From Himantopus leucocephalus (lineage: Eukaryota > Chordata > Aves > Charadriiformes > Recurvirostridae), in contig RSEF01000003.1 of NCBI GenBank assembly GCA_003993805.1, positions 36,192,116 through 36,256,115 on the forward strand: a stretch of 64,000 bases of DNA. Reading direction: 5' to 3'. The notes below the pieces were generated by a model. The model was not told the DNA's origin. It worked only from the letters and a program-made list of their open reading frames with translations, and ran no database searches. The position numbers and the translations under genes were made by a program. Below are positions 38,876 to 52,400 of this stretch, piece by piece (position 1 is the stretch's first letter; every line of letters begins with the position of its first letter).

Positions 38876-38975
38876 NNNNNNNNNNNNNNNNNNNNNNNNN
38901 NNNNNNNNNNNNNNNNNNNNNNNNNNNNNNNNNNNNNNNNNNNNNNNNNNNNNNNNNNNNNNNNNNNNNNNNNNN
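38876..38975. other. Assembly gap (100 N)
   Basis: A run of exactly 100 N, the usual placeholder for a gap of unknown size. The right flank starts directly inside a minus-oriented CR1. The missing opsin 5' exons could lie here. Confidence 0.98.
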
Positions 38976-39128
38976 GAGAGGTGCTCCAGCCCTCTGATCA
39001 TCTTTGTGGCCGTCCTCTAGACTCACTCGAACAGGTCCATGTCCTTCTTACATTAGGGGCCCCAGAGCCGGATGCAGTACTCTGGGTGGGGTCTCACAAG
39101 AGTGGAGTAGAGGGGCAGAATCACCTCC
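38976..39128 (-). mobile_element. CR1: CR1 LINE fragment, cut by assembly gap
   Basis: Minus-oriented CR1 body (CAGTACTCTGGGTGGGGTCT on the plus strand). It begins exactly at the gap edge, so its 3' end is lost in the gap. Confidence 0.88.
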
Positions 39129-42100
39129 TGATATAGAATCAGAATTTGCTTTCCACAGTTTTGGAAAAACTGGGCATTCTCCAGACATTCTCCTGATCAA
39201 GAAAATACAAACACTTTACCTTCTTTGCTCAGTTTTTCATCCCATTGTATTCAGCCTAAGTTATAACACGTTGTTTCCAAGAAACATGTACTTGAATTCA
39301 TAAATTTGCATGCAATGCTACAGAAAACTAAAATTAATATTTATTACATAAGGTTAATATAAAACCCAAACACAAAGATGGGTTGGAAAATGAACAACAA
39401 AATTATTGTCTAAATGGGTATTCAGTGCAAAGAGAGGCATCTATCTAACTTTTGCAGATTATAAAGGAAAGAAAAACAAAACACAGCGACAAAATTCAGT
39501 AACTAGTTCTCCCAGTTCATACAGTTTCTTCAATAATTACTGTTAGGACTGGACACTGATCAGCTAATCCAGAGAGCCATCGTTGATCACTACATTCAAA
39601 CAAAAAGGCAAGAAGTCCTGAGTTAGGTCCTAATCAAAAGAACGTGAGCAAGGGAACAAGACACATCATTTCACCAGCTAGGACAAAGCACTTAAAAAAT
39701 GAAAGCATTCCTTCCAGTTCTTCAGTGATAAGAAAGTCTCTGCAAGGAAGGTATCTAGCACTTCTCCATCATTAGATGGGCCCTACAAAGCACTCCTAGC
39801 ACTCATTGCTACTTGCAAAATTCTAGACATCTTGAAAAGAAATTGTATTATCTTAGCTTTAGAACAGGTAGGTTTCCTGTATGACGAGAGAGTTTCTTTT
39901 TAGGCTTAACATAACACTGCTGTGCCCCCAAGAGAAGGAGAACACTAAATTCACCCAACATAATTCAAGATCCATTTTGTTCTGAGATTTCATTTTTTAC
40001 TGGATGACAGAGTTTTTATGGTTTCTGGAGTGACTTTACATACAGGGATAACTTGCAGATTCATGAGAAGTTTTAAAAATTAGCAGTGATATCTGAATTA
40101 CAAAATAGTTCCAAACCCACAGGGATTCTGTTACTGTTACAATATAGCCCCATTGCCCAAAAGAAAGACACACTTTGCAGAACCATGACATGAGTCAGTA
40201 AGTTCACACTTGGGTGCATCAGAGCTGAGAACGCTTCACTAGAAAGCTTTGCTTCTAGGCCCTTCCCAAATCAATTGGGTAGATGCTGTTTTCAGTGAAT
40301 CAAGCTGCTGATCTCCACTGCCCACTGCTGCCACAGCTGGAGAGGCAGAGTTCCTGCCACACAGGCTCTGCACCATCTACAATGTCAGGAGCTGAAACCT
40401 GCATCTTAAATTGTCCCCTTGGAAATGAGGAGACAGCTGCTGTAAACCGTGCTGTGCAGAGACACACACTTGATTACGAACACTGTTGCCAAGCACACAG
40501 AGTGCCATTTCTGGGCTAGCTGCAGTTGCCAAGTGGCATGCATGCAGAAAGAATACCAAGGTAATCCAGTGTGGGAGCAGCGATGATGTGAACTGCTTCA
40601 ATAAAACCACCACTCCAAGTTAAAGGCTACAATTACCTGGCACAGTCAACAGCAGACGTTCTTTATTGCCAATTACCTACACCAGCTGAGAGTTCAGCTA
40701 AATCATTATCTTTCACCAGAAGGGAACTGACATTGTTTTCAAGCTTCTTTCCCTCACCAAGAAAACATAATTCTAGGACTCCTGACTACCTCTGACATAC
40801 TGTCCAGACAGTCCCTGACTCAAAATTTGACTCTAGCTAGCAAGTAAATAAGCTTATATCAAATGAAATAGCTGAAACCCAGAAAAAAGGTTCTATTAAA
40901 AAAAAGGAAACAAACAAACAAACAAACAAAAGGTTATTAAAGCAAGTCATTCAATGATTTTAAGGAGACTTTGCTTCCAGAAGTCTTCATATTAAAAATG
41001 GAATGGATTTTGGTAAAAATGTATTTTTACCAACTCTCTTCTAGGGTATTTGTCAGCAACTGTTCCTGGGTGGCCATTTACAGCTATCACATGCTAAAAC
41101 TAAAAAGAATAATGAAAACCAGCTCCCTGAAAGAATGCAAGATTCAATAATGCATCTGGAAAAAAGATGCATAATACAGAATATGCAGTACATAGAACTC
41201 AGCAGAAAAGCAGATTTGCATGGTTCTTTTTATTCAGATGTTCCGAGATCTATTTTTTTTTAATGTACATATATAGGTGTGTATATATATATGTAATACT
41301 TACCACCTTTGGCAGCTGTTTAATGCCAGCATTCTACATACAAGGTAAAGAGGTACTTTTCATAGCGAAATCTTGTTTAGTCTGATGAGGAGCATGATAT
41401 ACGCAAGCAGATGCTTAGCTCACTAAAGCTGTTTCTGGTCTTTAGTGTTGGGTTTTCTTTCACGTTCTACTACTTTTAGTATTTCATGACTTTAAGTCAT
41501 CCAAGATTTGCTACGACCTAACAACACAAATTTTGTCAGACTTTTTTTTTTTTTTTTTTAATTCTTCCCTTAATTCTCTTCTGTTTTGTTCCATCTTGTC
41601 ACCTCAAGCCTCAAAAGTAGATTGACACTTCTCTGAATAGAGATGTCTCCATTTGGAGACATCGTGTGTTTCACAACATACGTATCTTTAAAAAAAAAAA
41701 ATGAAGCAATGCAGGGTCATCCCGTTTGCCAATTTCCAGGCATCAATATAGTCAACATCAAGCATTTCTATAGAACAAGCATACCATAATGAGTTCATAA
41801 CACATCAGCTAAAGAAATAAATGGCAGCTTTCTTGTTAGAGAAACCACAAATGAAGTGGAATAAAGCAACAACAAAAAAAACCTTCCTCACATATGACAC
41901 ACTTATGCAGAGGATCCATTTATTCCTGAGCAGGCTGGCAAGTACCTACTGGTGGCCAAGTGGGGAGAGGGAGGAGGAAAGAATTTTAAGCTGGAAACTT
42001 TACGGACTCAAAAAAGGCACAAAAGACAAAAATATTGAGGCCTTTAGAAAAAAAAATGAGAAAGCATTATGAGAACTATTTTCAAACTGAATGTTTTTTA

Positions 42101-42336
42101 CTGATCAAAATTATTATTTGGTAACAATGATAAAACTGAGCATTAAAGAAGTGACAGAAGGTATTCAGGAGGAAATTTCTCTTCAACTAACAAAAAGACT
42201 GAAGACTTTAAATGGAAAAAATGTTTGAAGAAAAGCCACGTTTATCTATTTAGAACCTTATCTTCCGGTGCCTTCACATATACACTATATAAATCTGAGT
42301 GTAGAATCAATAGGAATTCACCTAGAAAATAGTTCC
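39129..42336. other. Spacer between FEZ2 and the opsin
   Basis: I looked here on the minus strand for opsin TM1-TM3 exons (NLAVTD-like and DRY-like codons) and found none. Contains the AAAC microsatellite, a T run near 41541 and an A run near 41691. Confidence 0.65.
40908..40930 (+). repeat. (AAAC)n microsatellite
   Basis: About five AAAC units following an A-rich stretch. Confidence 0.88.
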
Positions 42337-42348
42337 TTTATTTTTATT
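42337..42348 (-). terminator. Paired AATAAA polyadenylation signals, candidate for FEZ2
   Basis: Read on the minus strand this is two AATAAA hexamers back to back, in an AT-rich region. It is a plausible distal polyadenylation signal, but AT-rich DNA makes chance hits common. Confidence 0.35.
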
Positions 42349-43410
42349 AGTACTTCTTATATTTCAATCTAATCTTTAAGACTGCAAAATTATTTGTGAC
42401 AAGTATTTAATGTTGAGATTATGGGGTATGTTTCTTTTACAAGATTTGTAAAATACATTCTCGTCTGTTTGAATGCAGCTACATCATCACAAAGGAGACA
42501 GTGCATATAATTTACAAGAAAGATTTGTAGTAAAATTTAGAGATACACAACAACAAACATCTCAATATAATACTAACTTGGAACCTAGGTGCAAGTTTTT
42601 CAAACTGTACATGTATTTTTAAAAAGATACAGCCTTTTAAAATGTTTATATATTGAAGCATTTTCATTAAGATCAAACACTTATTAAAAACAGTAAAATT
42701 ATAGCAGCAATATGGGAGAATATCTAAGCCACATGAACATTAATAATTAAAACGAAAACAAATATGAAATATTACATTACTTGGATGTTTGTGTTAAATA
42801 ACAAGGATAAGTAACACACCAATTACTTATGCCAAACCATCAAAGAATCTGGATTTGTTCACTGTATGAACAATACTGTTGTATAGTTCAATCAAAGTTA
42901 CCGTTTTAAAAGAAGTGTCGAATGCTGATTTCCACCAACACTGTTTTGGAGTGCTTCCTGGAGAACTCACTTGAATCTTTTAGTCCAGGCCTGACTGTGA
43001 TCCTTTTTGCGTTTTTGCTATAGGAACTAAGGATGCTTTTAAATATGGATTCCTTAAAACTAGGCTTTATTTACACTATTCAAAGTTTACTTTTCCTTCC
43101 AACAACAAAATGTGCAGGAGGATTTACTACATGCTATACAATGTAAAAATAGACTTTAAAAAGCCAGAACAATGTGAGTAAAACTGTACAATGTTTGTTC
43201 CCTGCTCCAGTTCATTGCACTATTAAGTTAAAATGGATGAGTTGTCATGCCCAGAAGACTTACTGTAGGATCAGAAAATCCACACACATACAGAGGAGGT
43301 AAATGCATACTGGTTTAGGTATAGTGCCAAATGAAAAAATACTGAATTATATCCACGGAAAGCTTCTCATCACAGGAAGGAGCATGGTTAATTCCGAAAG
43401 GCAGCCCTCT
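42337..43410 (-). other. FEZ2: Probable FEZ2 3' UTR
   Basis: Follows the FEZ2 stop codon on the minus strand. Minus-strand AATAAA signals occur at 43066-43071 (about 340 bases after the stop) and as a near-tandem pair at 42337-42342 and 42343-42348 (about 1.07 kb after). Which is used, or whether the UTR runs further, cannot be read from sequence alone. Confidence 0.45.
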
Positions 43411-43427
43411 TCATGTAGGACACAGAA
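43411..43427 (-). CDS. FEZ2: FEZ2 last coding exon (VLCPT and stop)
   Basis: Only 17 coding bases: two bases complete the Val codon, then LCPT and TGA at 43413-43411. The acceptor is TTCTTTTGCAG. The ending VLCPT is the conserved C-terminus of FEZ1 and FEZ2, and the phase fits the previous exon. The intron before it is 6783 bp. Confidence 0.93.
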
Positions 43428-46400
43428 CTGCAAAAGAACCACAAATACATCTTGATAAACATCAGTGAAGTTAGCCTGTATAAAAATTTACTGTGTATAC
43501 TAAAATACTTAAATGTTGAATTCTACCCTATCAGTAACAAGGTGAAATCTAGAAATCAGTTGAAACTGGCAATTAAGATATCATTCTCTTCTCAAAAGTT
43601 AATTGACACAACCCACTATCTTTAACTAATATTACCCAGAAATGAGTTAACTAAAGGTCATGTCTTAAGCAGTGTTTTTTGAGGTGTTCTATTAGAAAAC
43701 AGAACATAAAAGAAAAGGTGACGCATGCAGTTATACTTTAAAAATATGCACTGACAATTTGAGATTCTAACTCTACTTCCTAATTCTGGTGCGTGTACTT
43801 GAATCACACAGTGGGAAGATAAGACATGTCCTTCACGTGTTTCTCATTCCTGTTTCACACATAAGACACAAACCTCAGAGCAATCCAGCTTTCAAACCAG
43901 TGCTAGCACAACACAAAAGCAAATAAAGAAGTCAAAACTTCAAAGGCAAGAAAATAAATGTTCTTGTTATCTGAAATACTTGTGTAATTTAAAAATAGAA
44001 CAACGCGAAAATTCTTGCTTTATTAAAACAAAAAACTGTGGGGTTTTTTAAGCCTTTACTAGAAGGTTGAAAGATCAGATATGAAATAGCAAAGCAAGCT
44101 GAAAGATAGAAAATGATTCTGCTTTCATGACATCTACATTCAGAAAAAAGCATAAAAGAAAATAATACTAGATATATTTAATGCATTTTACTCAGTAGTA
44201 ACGTACGGTATATTATTTCTAGCACTGTATTTTTATGTCACAATTACTGTTTAAGGACAACTGGAAAAGAACACAAAGCTTAGCACTAAATACATCTTAG
44301 AACAGTCTACTGTAAGGATACATCTAATTTCAAAGGCACTTATTTCAGCTATACATACATACTTATATATTGTTACATATAATAGTTATATTTTAAGAAT
44401 GTCACAATTATTTACACTTACATGTGCTTTTGAATTAAGGGAAAAAAAACCCCCAAACAATTAACCTCACAGGTGTCCAAAGAATGATTTATTCAGTTTG
44501 TGTATCATACTGGTAGTATGATGTATTCAAAAATTACCCCAGTACATGAAGTTAAATCTTCAACTTCTATAAAAACTGGAAGTACAAACTAATAATCTTG
44601 AAACAATGTGTCTAGATGTGATACCAGACATTTTATGCCTAATGTTTTGATTCTGTGTATATCTACAGGCTACCATTTCATGTATGTCATGGATTTATTC
44701 CATAAGCAGCTAAATTAAGGCACCCTTCCTTCCAGCAGATTTCCTCAGATATTCCTCCTTACCCTCATAACAACAAAACTAGGTAATTCCCCTTCCCACT
44801 ATGCCTTCCTCAGCTTCTACTTTAAATTTGCTGTGAACTTCATGCCAGCAGGTCCTCCCCATATTGTTCCTCTGTCCTCATGCCCCCAAACTGACAGGAG
44901 CTACTGTAAGTGTATTCACCAGTACATGAATACAGAAAAGCTATCTGGCCAACTGCATGTTAGCTTTTAAAAGCCAATAGCCTTTTGCTCAACAAAAAAT
45001 GGTTTCAGTCCTTCTCCTACCTAGATGTAGTTCCCTACAGTATTTGTGAAGTGCAGTTATTCTCACAACCCCTCTTTCTGTCTTGTGGGGTTGAAATTGG
45101 CAATTATTATCTGTGATGCTAAAGAGACAGACAATAGGACTGCACAGAGGCATCTTCTTCAGAAAGCAACCTAAACTTGCATACTTCAAGGATTACAGAT
45201 GCTACTACTTGTTGCATTATTGTACTTGGCAAATAAATCATAATGCAAAAAGAAATTCCATTACATTACATACAAGAAGAAAGACTGAAAGCTTCTGTAA
45301 AAAAAATTTAAATTCAATGGATATAGTCAATACAAACATGCTTTCATCTAAGGATATGGCACCTATTCTTGGTGCGACACCCAAGAACAATGCAACTACA
45401 AAATATGACAAAGACATTCCCCATCTGTGCTCCCTGCTTTACAGCTTAACTTGTGCACAAGAAACTTTGCTGCTTACTTGCTTGTGTAGGTCTTTCAATG
45501 AAAACAAACACAATGTTTTCAAAGCACATTATATTTTTTAAACCATCAAAAAAGATCAGTAGGAAGAGGAGCACAAACAGCATTTAAATACAGCGAGCTT
45601 ACTAAACCGCCTGCTTCAGTCCAAAAGTGTGACTTCTAAGATCAAGAATTTCAAAGTGGTGGCAGCAAATGCATTCCCCACCCTCCTCCAAATCTCAGTT
45701 TCTACTTCATAGAATTATAGAATCATTTAGGTTGGAAAAGACCCTTAAGATAATGCAGTTCAGTTAACCCGACACTGCCAAGTCCACCACTAAACCACGT
45801 CCCTAAGTGCCACATCTTTTAAGTACCTCCAGGGATGGTGACTCAACCACTTCCCTGGGCAGCCTGTTCCAATGCTTGACAATCCCTTCAGTGAAGAAAT
45901 TTTTCCTAATATCCAGTCTAAACTTCCCCTGGCACAACCTGAGGACATTTCCTCTTGTCCTATCACTTGTTACTTGGGAAAAGAGACCAATACCCATGAT
46001 GCCTAGTGTAACATACAATAACAATATGAATATATTAAAAATATATTCAGAAAAATGTAAGCATAATTGCAAATGCTTATCAACTTCATGTTACCATCTA
46101 TTTTCATTCTAAATCTATAAAATAGATTATGAATCATATGCTGGTGGGAGAACTATAATATACTTGCAAAGCACATCACTAGGTCTCTCATTATTACTAA
46201 CTTCAGGATGGAAATGTTCCCTGAAAAGGAAAAAGAAACAAAACTCCACAAAAGGAAAAAAATCCCCTTGAAAATAATTCAGGTTGCATCAAGAGTAACA
46301 CAAACAAGAGAAGGTAAGTTGTTACTGTATTGTACAAGACTCCACATGGAATATGTATATAGTCTGGCTTTGGGGTACTTATCTCTGAGGAGGTACTGCC

Positions 46401-49400
46401 TACAGAACAGATCCAAGGGAGGACTAACTGATCACTGGAAAGATGGACTTAAGCATGAGGACAAAATGATGACATTTTTAACATTTTGGGGGACACAAGG
46501 GGGCAGTAGAAATTGGGAAAAGAGGATGCTTTAAAGGAGCAAACACCAGAAATAATTTCAAAACTAATAATGCTATTCAGAAATGCATATGGTGTTTTCT
46601 TTTTCCTAAAATAAAATGCACTGTTACATTGGCCTTTTTCACCTCTTTATTACACTGCATTTGTACATCCCATGTTCTGAGGATTTCTACTTCCAGCGTT
46701 TCAGAAGCATTAGCTGGTTATGAAAAAAAGTGCAATAATGATCCATGGTAACACAGAAGGTCAATAGCACACCTGGTTGCAGAACTCTCCTTCAAGTTCT
46801 AGTCCCATGCCCCTGCTCCTGGCCAAACTGCCTTGCCAAAACAAACTTAATCATTATTTAATGAAGATATGAGGTATTAGACAACACACATGGAGAGAGT
46901 CTGTGTGTGTCCTCCTACATGATCCAAATTTAGTCTTTCACAAATTTCAGAATTATTTTGGCATTTAGTTCAAGATATTCAAGATGGTGATACTTCTACA
47001 AAACACCATGAAATTCAGAGGAAATATACACTTATTTCACTGTCTTTTTGTTTTATCAGAACATCAGTGAATTTGGCAAGATCTCTTGTTAAATCAACAC
47101 TTACTGCTCACTCTTTTGGTTCCATTAACCCTTCTAGGTTCACAGCATTCTTCTTTTACTTGTCCCATTACATTACGCCAACAATACTATGGCAATTATT
47201 ACAATCACTTTTTTCCTGATTGTTTAGAATCAAGAGCTGAAGAAAAATTAAGTAACTTTTCAACAGTAACCAACAACATCTGGGCGAGTTTATTACTAAT
47301 TCTGTGGACATTCATAACAACCACATAAGATTACAATGTTCTGATTTTTTTAATACATTAGAATAAAAAGACAGTGCTGCTTCAAAAAAATCATTAAGGA
47401 CCTACTTCTAAGATTTTTTTCTTTGCTGTATAAAACAGAATACAGAGCTAGAAAGAAGGTTTTACCTGTGATGAAAAAATGCCACACTAACTGGATCTCC
47501 CATAGAGCTACACATATCCTATTGTCACATATAATTTACTGCCTGCTTTTTTGTTCTAAGATTGGAAAAAATGATCCTCAAAGGAACAAGAAGTTAGCAG
47601 AGTTTAACAGAGCTAAGTATCTTTGGTGATATAGTTCATACATTTCAAAGTGTCATTTCTTGATTAAAACTTAATAAAAAGAAATAGAATCCATTCAGTG
47701 TAAGAAAATAGCTGAATCATAGAGTAAACAAATGTAAAATGAATACAATTATCACTATACCATACAGATGATTATTACTGGGTCCAGAACTTATCTTCCC
47801 ATTTCTTTTGGAAAACAAATTCAAACCCCTAAATCCTCATAATCATTTTCACCTTGCCAAGACATTTTGAATCTTTCCAGTGAAGAGAGCAGACTCTAAA
47901 AAGTAGGTCACTCCTTTTATTTTGAAATTCAGACAGTAGGTTGGAATTTCAGGTACAAAAGCTGAGCTGAAAGTTGCTTCAACTGATTGTTTAAAATCAT
48001 CATCTGATCTCCGTTTAACAAGCTTTAAAAATAGTTTTCAGACAATAGACAGGCGGCTGGGAATATTTTGTGCCATGCATGAAGCCTCACTGCAGCTTTA
48101 AGCCAGAAGTTTTAGTAGCAGGAAGAGAAACAGATTACAACTTCAGAAACAACTGGAAGACTTTGCCTGTTCCACAGGATAAATCTACACTACAATGTAA
48201 CACTGTCAGCCGAGCTATAAATATTTAATGTAATCTAAACACAGCAATATGGAGCTTAGTTAAGGCTATATTGAAAGGAAGAGTAAAATTCTGTGCTCAC
48301 TAGCTTGTATATCTGCTTGCCATTGTGCAAACAGACCTACAGAAGAGCAAGAAAGGCTTACTTCTGTTCAGTAATGAAATCATGCTAGCTGAGGTGAAAT
48401 CACCTTTTCCTTTCAGTATGAGTGATAAGAGTGACTGATTACTTTTCATACTCCAATCATTTGTGTTTTACGATTTAGAGGCAACTGTGCTTGTATATGA
48501 AGACCTGTTCGATCCAACACGTTTAATGTGAGCATGATGTTTTTGTAATTTTCACATCTAGCCAGTAGAACATCCCTGGTGATTTTAGAGTCATGAGCAT
48601 GCAGATGCAGAGGTAGGAGGGAACCTCAGTATCAAGCTTCCTAGATCATCCTGTCATATGTTCAGCTGATCTACTTTCATAAGCCCTCTACGCAGAAGAT
48701 TTCTCCGTTTCCCTAGGCAGCCAGTTTCTTCTCAGTATCCTAGTAATCTGAAAGCTTTTCTGGATAGCTATGTCTGAAAATAATGAGCAAACACTGTAAA
48801 GAGCACCATCCATTCTAACCGGTTTGTACCAGACTTACTATGATGAGAAGCAAACAGCTTTAATTACTGACAACAGTTCACCCTCTTCAGTCAAAGATTC
48901 TGCTTCACAAAACTAAAGTTTAATGCCATCACTATTACAAAAAACCCTTGATCTTGAGCCTAGATGGCTCTCAGCTCATAAGCAAATACATCTGTCTAAT
49001 ATACGAAGGATTTTCAGAAAGGGTAAGTAAACAATGGAGCAATCAAAGGATTCAATTGAAAGGATCTCTGCATTCTTACTGTATGCGGTAGTTCTGCAAC
49101 CCTACATGAAACTTAGAAATGAGCCTCTTCCAACAGAAAATCTGTCAGAGCTTCTAGAATACTGCATAGCTCTCCTTTCAGATTTTCTGAAGCAACAGCA
49201 CACTAAATTTCATCCACGACTTTAACCTGAAAGTATTTTTAAATCTCTGTGAGATGAGAGTGATTAGAAGTCTGTGTAAGAAATACAAAAACCTTTAAAA
49301 ATTGTATGGAGGGAATTAAGTCAAATGCTTGTATTTGAAAAAATAGTGAGACTTAGAAACCATTATACTAAAAGAAGGGAAAAACTTCGCAGCATATGAA

Positions 49401-52400
49401 CATGAAGCAGAACATAACATAAATTTGGGTGGCAAATAAAAAGGCATCCATCACCCTTTTGTACATCTGTTTGTTCAGATCTTGGGCATTTGATGCATAT
49501 GCTAAACTTTAAACACTAAAGAAGACGGTATCTTTATATGTCAAGATTAAGTAAGAATATAAGTATTAATAAGACCTAGGCAAAAATGAAGTCAGAAGAA
49601 AAACATTTAGAAGTAATGTAACAACCTGGAAACTACCTGGAACAACTTAAAGCTAAAGCAAGCAGTGATTTTCAATGTCTGACATTCTATTAATATAATC
49701 AGTGTATAAGACTGGAAAATAAATGGTTAGTACACAAACCTTTTAAATAAAACGTGAAGAAGGTATAACAAGTAAATACAAAGTAAGTAATTTTTACTAT
49801 TGGTCAGAAGGTAACGCTTAAAATGAAACTATAAACACTTAATCTAGCAAACCCATTATTACCATAGGCAGTTTGAATTCTGATTCTGAAAAACCTGTAG
49901 AACACAAGTTTTTAACTACACCCATTTAACTTTGTAAGCCAGACTGCTCTGTTCCTGCTGATGTCCTTCAACTATTTGAATACACGTCACATACCTTGCT
50001 ATATTATACTATCACAAATAAAATAAACACATTTATGAACTATATGCTCAGAAACCTTGGACAAAATAGAAGAGAATATAAATGAGAGCTGTATTTGATA
50101 GAAGGGCAACATAATTCATGAATACTGTAGGACTACTGCCTTCAAACACACCTTGGATGTCCATGAAGTTAATTTATATTAAAAAAATCCCTGCTAAGAA
50201 ACATACTCACCCTTTAAAATATAGTCTGTTAACAAGCTTGGCACTTTCTCACTATCCTCTTTCATGGCATGCAGGACTAAAGTATGGAGAAAAAAATAAA
50301 ATTCAGATATTTAGTCGTAAAGACAATACTCTCAAAAGAAATACCATGAAGCTGTTTCAACTACTCATAGGTATATTACCACCAGTTTAGTAAGAAAACT
50401 CTTAACTGGAATATGAGAAGATGCTATGAGACATATCATATCTCTACCTTTCACTTCTGTAATTCTCACTGAACTCCACAGTAGACAGATGCAAGAGACC
50501 CATTTTACATGGTTAATTATTACAGTAAAATGTCATCAGTCATAACAACAAAAAAAAGCATCTCTTCCCTAGAAAAGAATCTCTCCAAAAGAAAGTCACC
50601 ACATCCAAAACTAAAATATGCTAACAACTGCTGGGGGGTTGGGAATCTTAGGTAGAAAAACTATGCTCCATTACTTAATTTATTTCCTTGATTGTCATCC
50701 CGTATCATGGAATAATTACACTTTTCTGGAGAAACACTGCTGTGAAAGATCTGATGAAGATGTTGGTGTTGTTTTTTTTCCCCTGAAATGGTGAATGTTA
50801 GCAACTGTAGCTTAGAAAAATCTTAAATACATGATTGATTCAATATTTGGCATTAACATTAATATGTTAATTAACATTAATTAACATTAACATTAATAAT
50901 GCCAAAATGCCATTTTTGTGACTTGAATATCAAGTCAAAATTGTCCATCCTGGCATACTTCTGAAGAAGGAAAACCATTTGGACTAGCTCAACTTGACAC
51001 ATACAAGTTTGTCTGTTACTCCATAAACAAAAACAATGACAATCCTTTATGAAGTGCTCTGGACATGACTGAAAGAATCAAAAGTACAGAATTATACTGA
51101 ATAGCAGTATCTCATAAGTTCCAAATTCCTCATATGAGACTCTGACCTCGAAATATAACAAGTGTTTTATTCCAGTTTTTGTGTTGAAATAAGATATTAG
51201 TGTTCGTAACTATGGAATAATACACAGCTTCGAAAGAAAAAACAACCAAATAACCCCAAACACTTGCTTTACTGTTTGCCTGAACAACAGCAGAGAGGGC
51301 GAGTCAGAAATCTGCAACTGAGTCACAGGATCAAGTTCCAACCAGGCCACAGAAAGCAATACTGTTAATACTCTTTATGGTGCATTTGTACAAGACATTT
51401 TGTTAAAAAACTCTCAAACACCACAAACGTTTCCGGGAGGCTTTAACATCTCTCTGCTTAATACTGAATTTTGGAGAATATTTTCAAGTGAAATTTAAAA
51501 TGGCAAGAGGATACAATTTCTCTGCAGAAGTAAATATAAAATGAAAAAATCTATTTGTCACAGAAAAACTATGAATTACCAGCTAAGGGTGTCTACTGCA
51601 GAAAAATAAAGTGTATTTAATTCCTCCGTAAACATTTCATTTACTCCAGAATTTGTACAATATTTATTTTCTCTTTCCAGGCAACAACCACTGAGCCTTT
51701 CACCATCCCTCAGCTACCTGTGGAATCACAGACCTGTGCTGCTGCAAAGTACTTTAAGACATAGTTAGATCCAAGGCCCTGCACTGAGATCTGATCAAAC
51801 ACATTGACACACTCTACCATGTATTTTTAAACTGTTCCTATAAACCTCAAATGAAGGAGATGCCACTGACTCCCAGGGATGCTCTGCTGTATTTAACCAC
51901 CTGAATAAGTAATTTTTTTAAAAATACCACCTTATTTTTCCTGCAAATTAGAATTAAAACCCAACCAACCCCAAACAAAAAACAGAGGACTTAGATGTTA
52001 TGAATAATTTTGAGGACCTGGCCTAAAAAGAGGTGAAGAAAGGGGAATTCAAACCACTGTCAAAACTCTGTTTGGTTTATGCTTCCTAATTATTAAAATT
52101 TATTAAACAAAAAACACCCAGAGAAAAGCAGGCTATTTTAAAGGCAGTCAAGTGCAAACATTATACATCTACTCATAAGCATCCCGACATTCATTCCAAC
52201 TTTTGAAAGTCATTATAATAACCTCAATAAAGCTCAACAAATTTAAATAAACCGGGGTATATGAGGTAGTATAAGACAGTATTGTCAAATTCCATGACAT
52301 GCAGTATTTTCCATAAGGCCCACCTGTTGAAATAATGTGAGAACATTTACTTTCTGACACATGCAAGTTTCTAGCCTTCAGGGTTTCAGAGAACAGCTGA

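Larger units (their letters stand above)
43428..50210 (-). other. FEZ2 intron holding a minus CR1 and an old CR1-like remnant
   Basis: 6783 bp, the last coding intron. It contains the CR1 at 45708-45995 and a degraded CR1-like stretch near 48610-48775. Otherwise AT-rich with no further exon seen. Confidence 0.88.

Noticed and set aside
40283..40613. Overlapping 78-codon frames on both strands between FEZ2 and the opsin, considered as an opsin 5' exon
   Set aside because: No TM1-TM3 opsin motifs; the products are not receptor-like.
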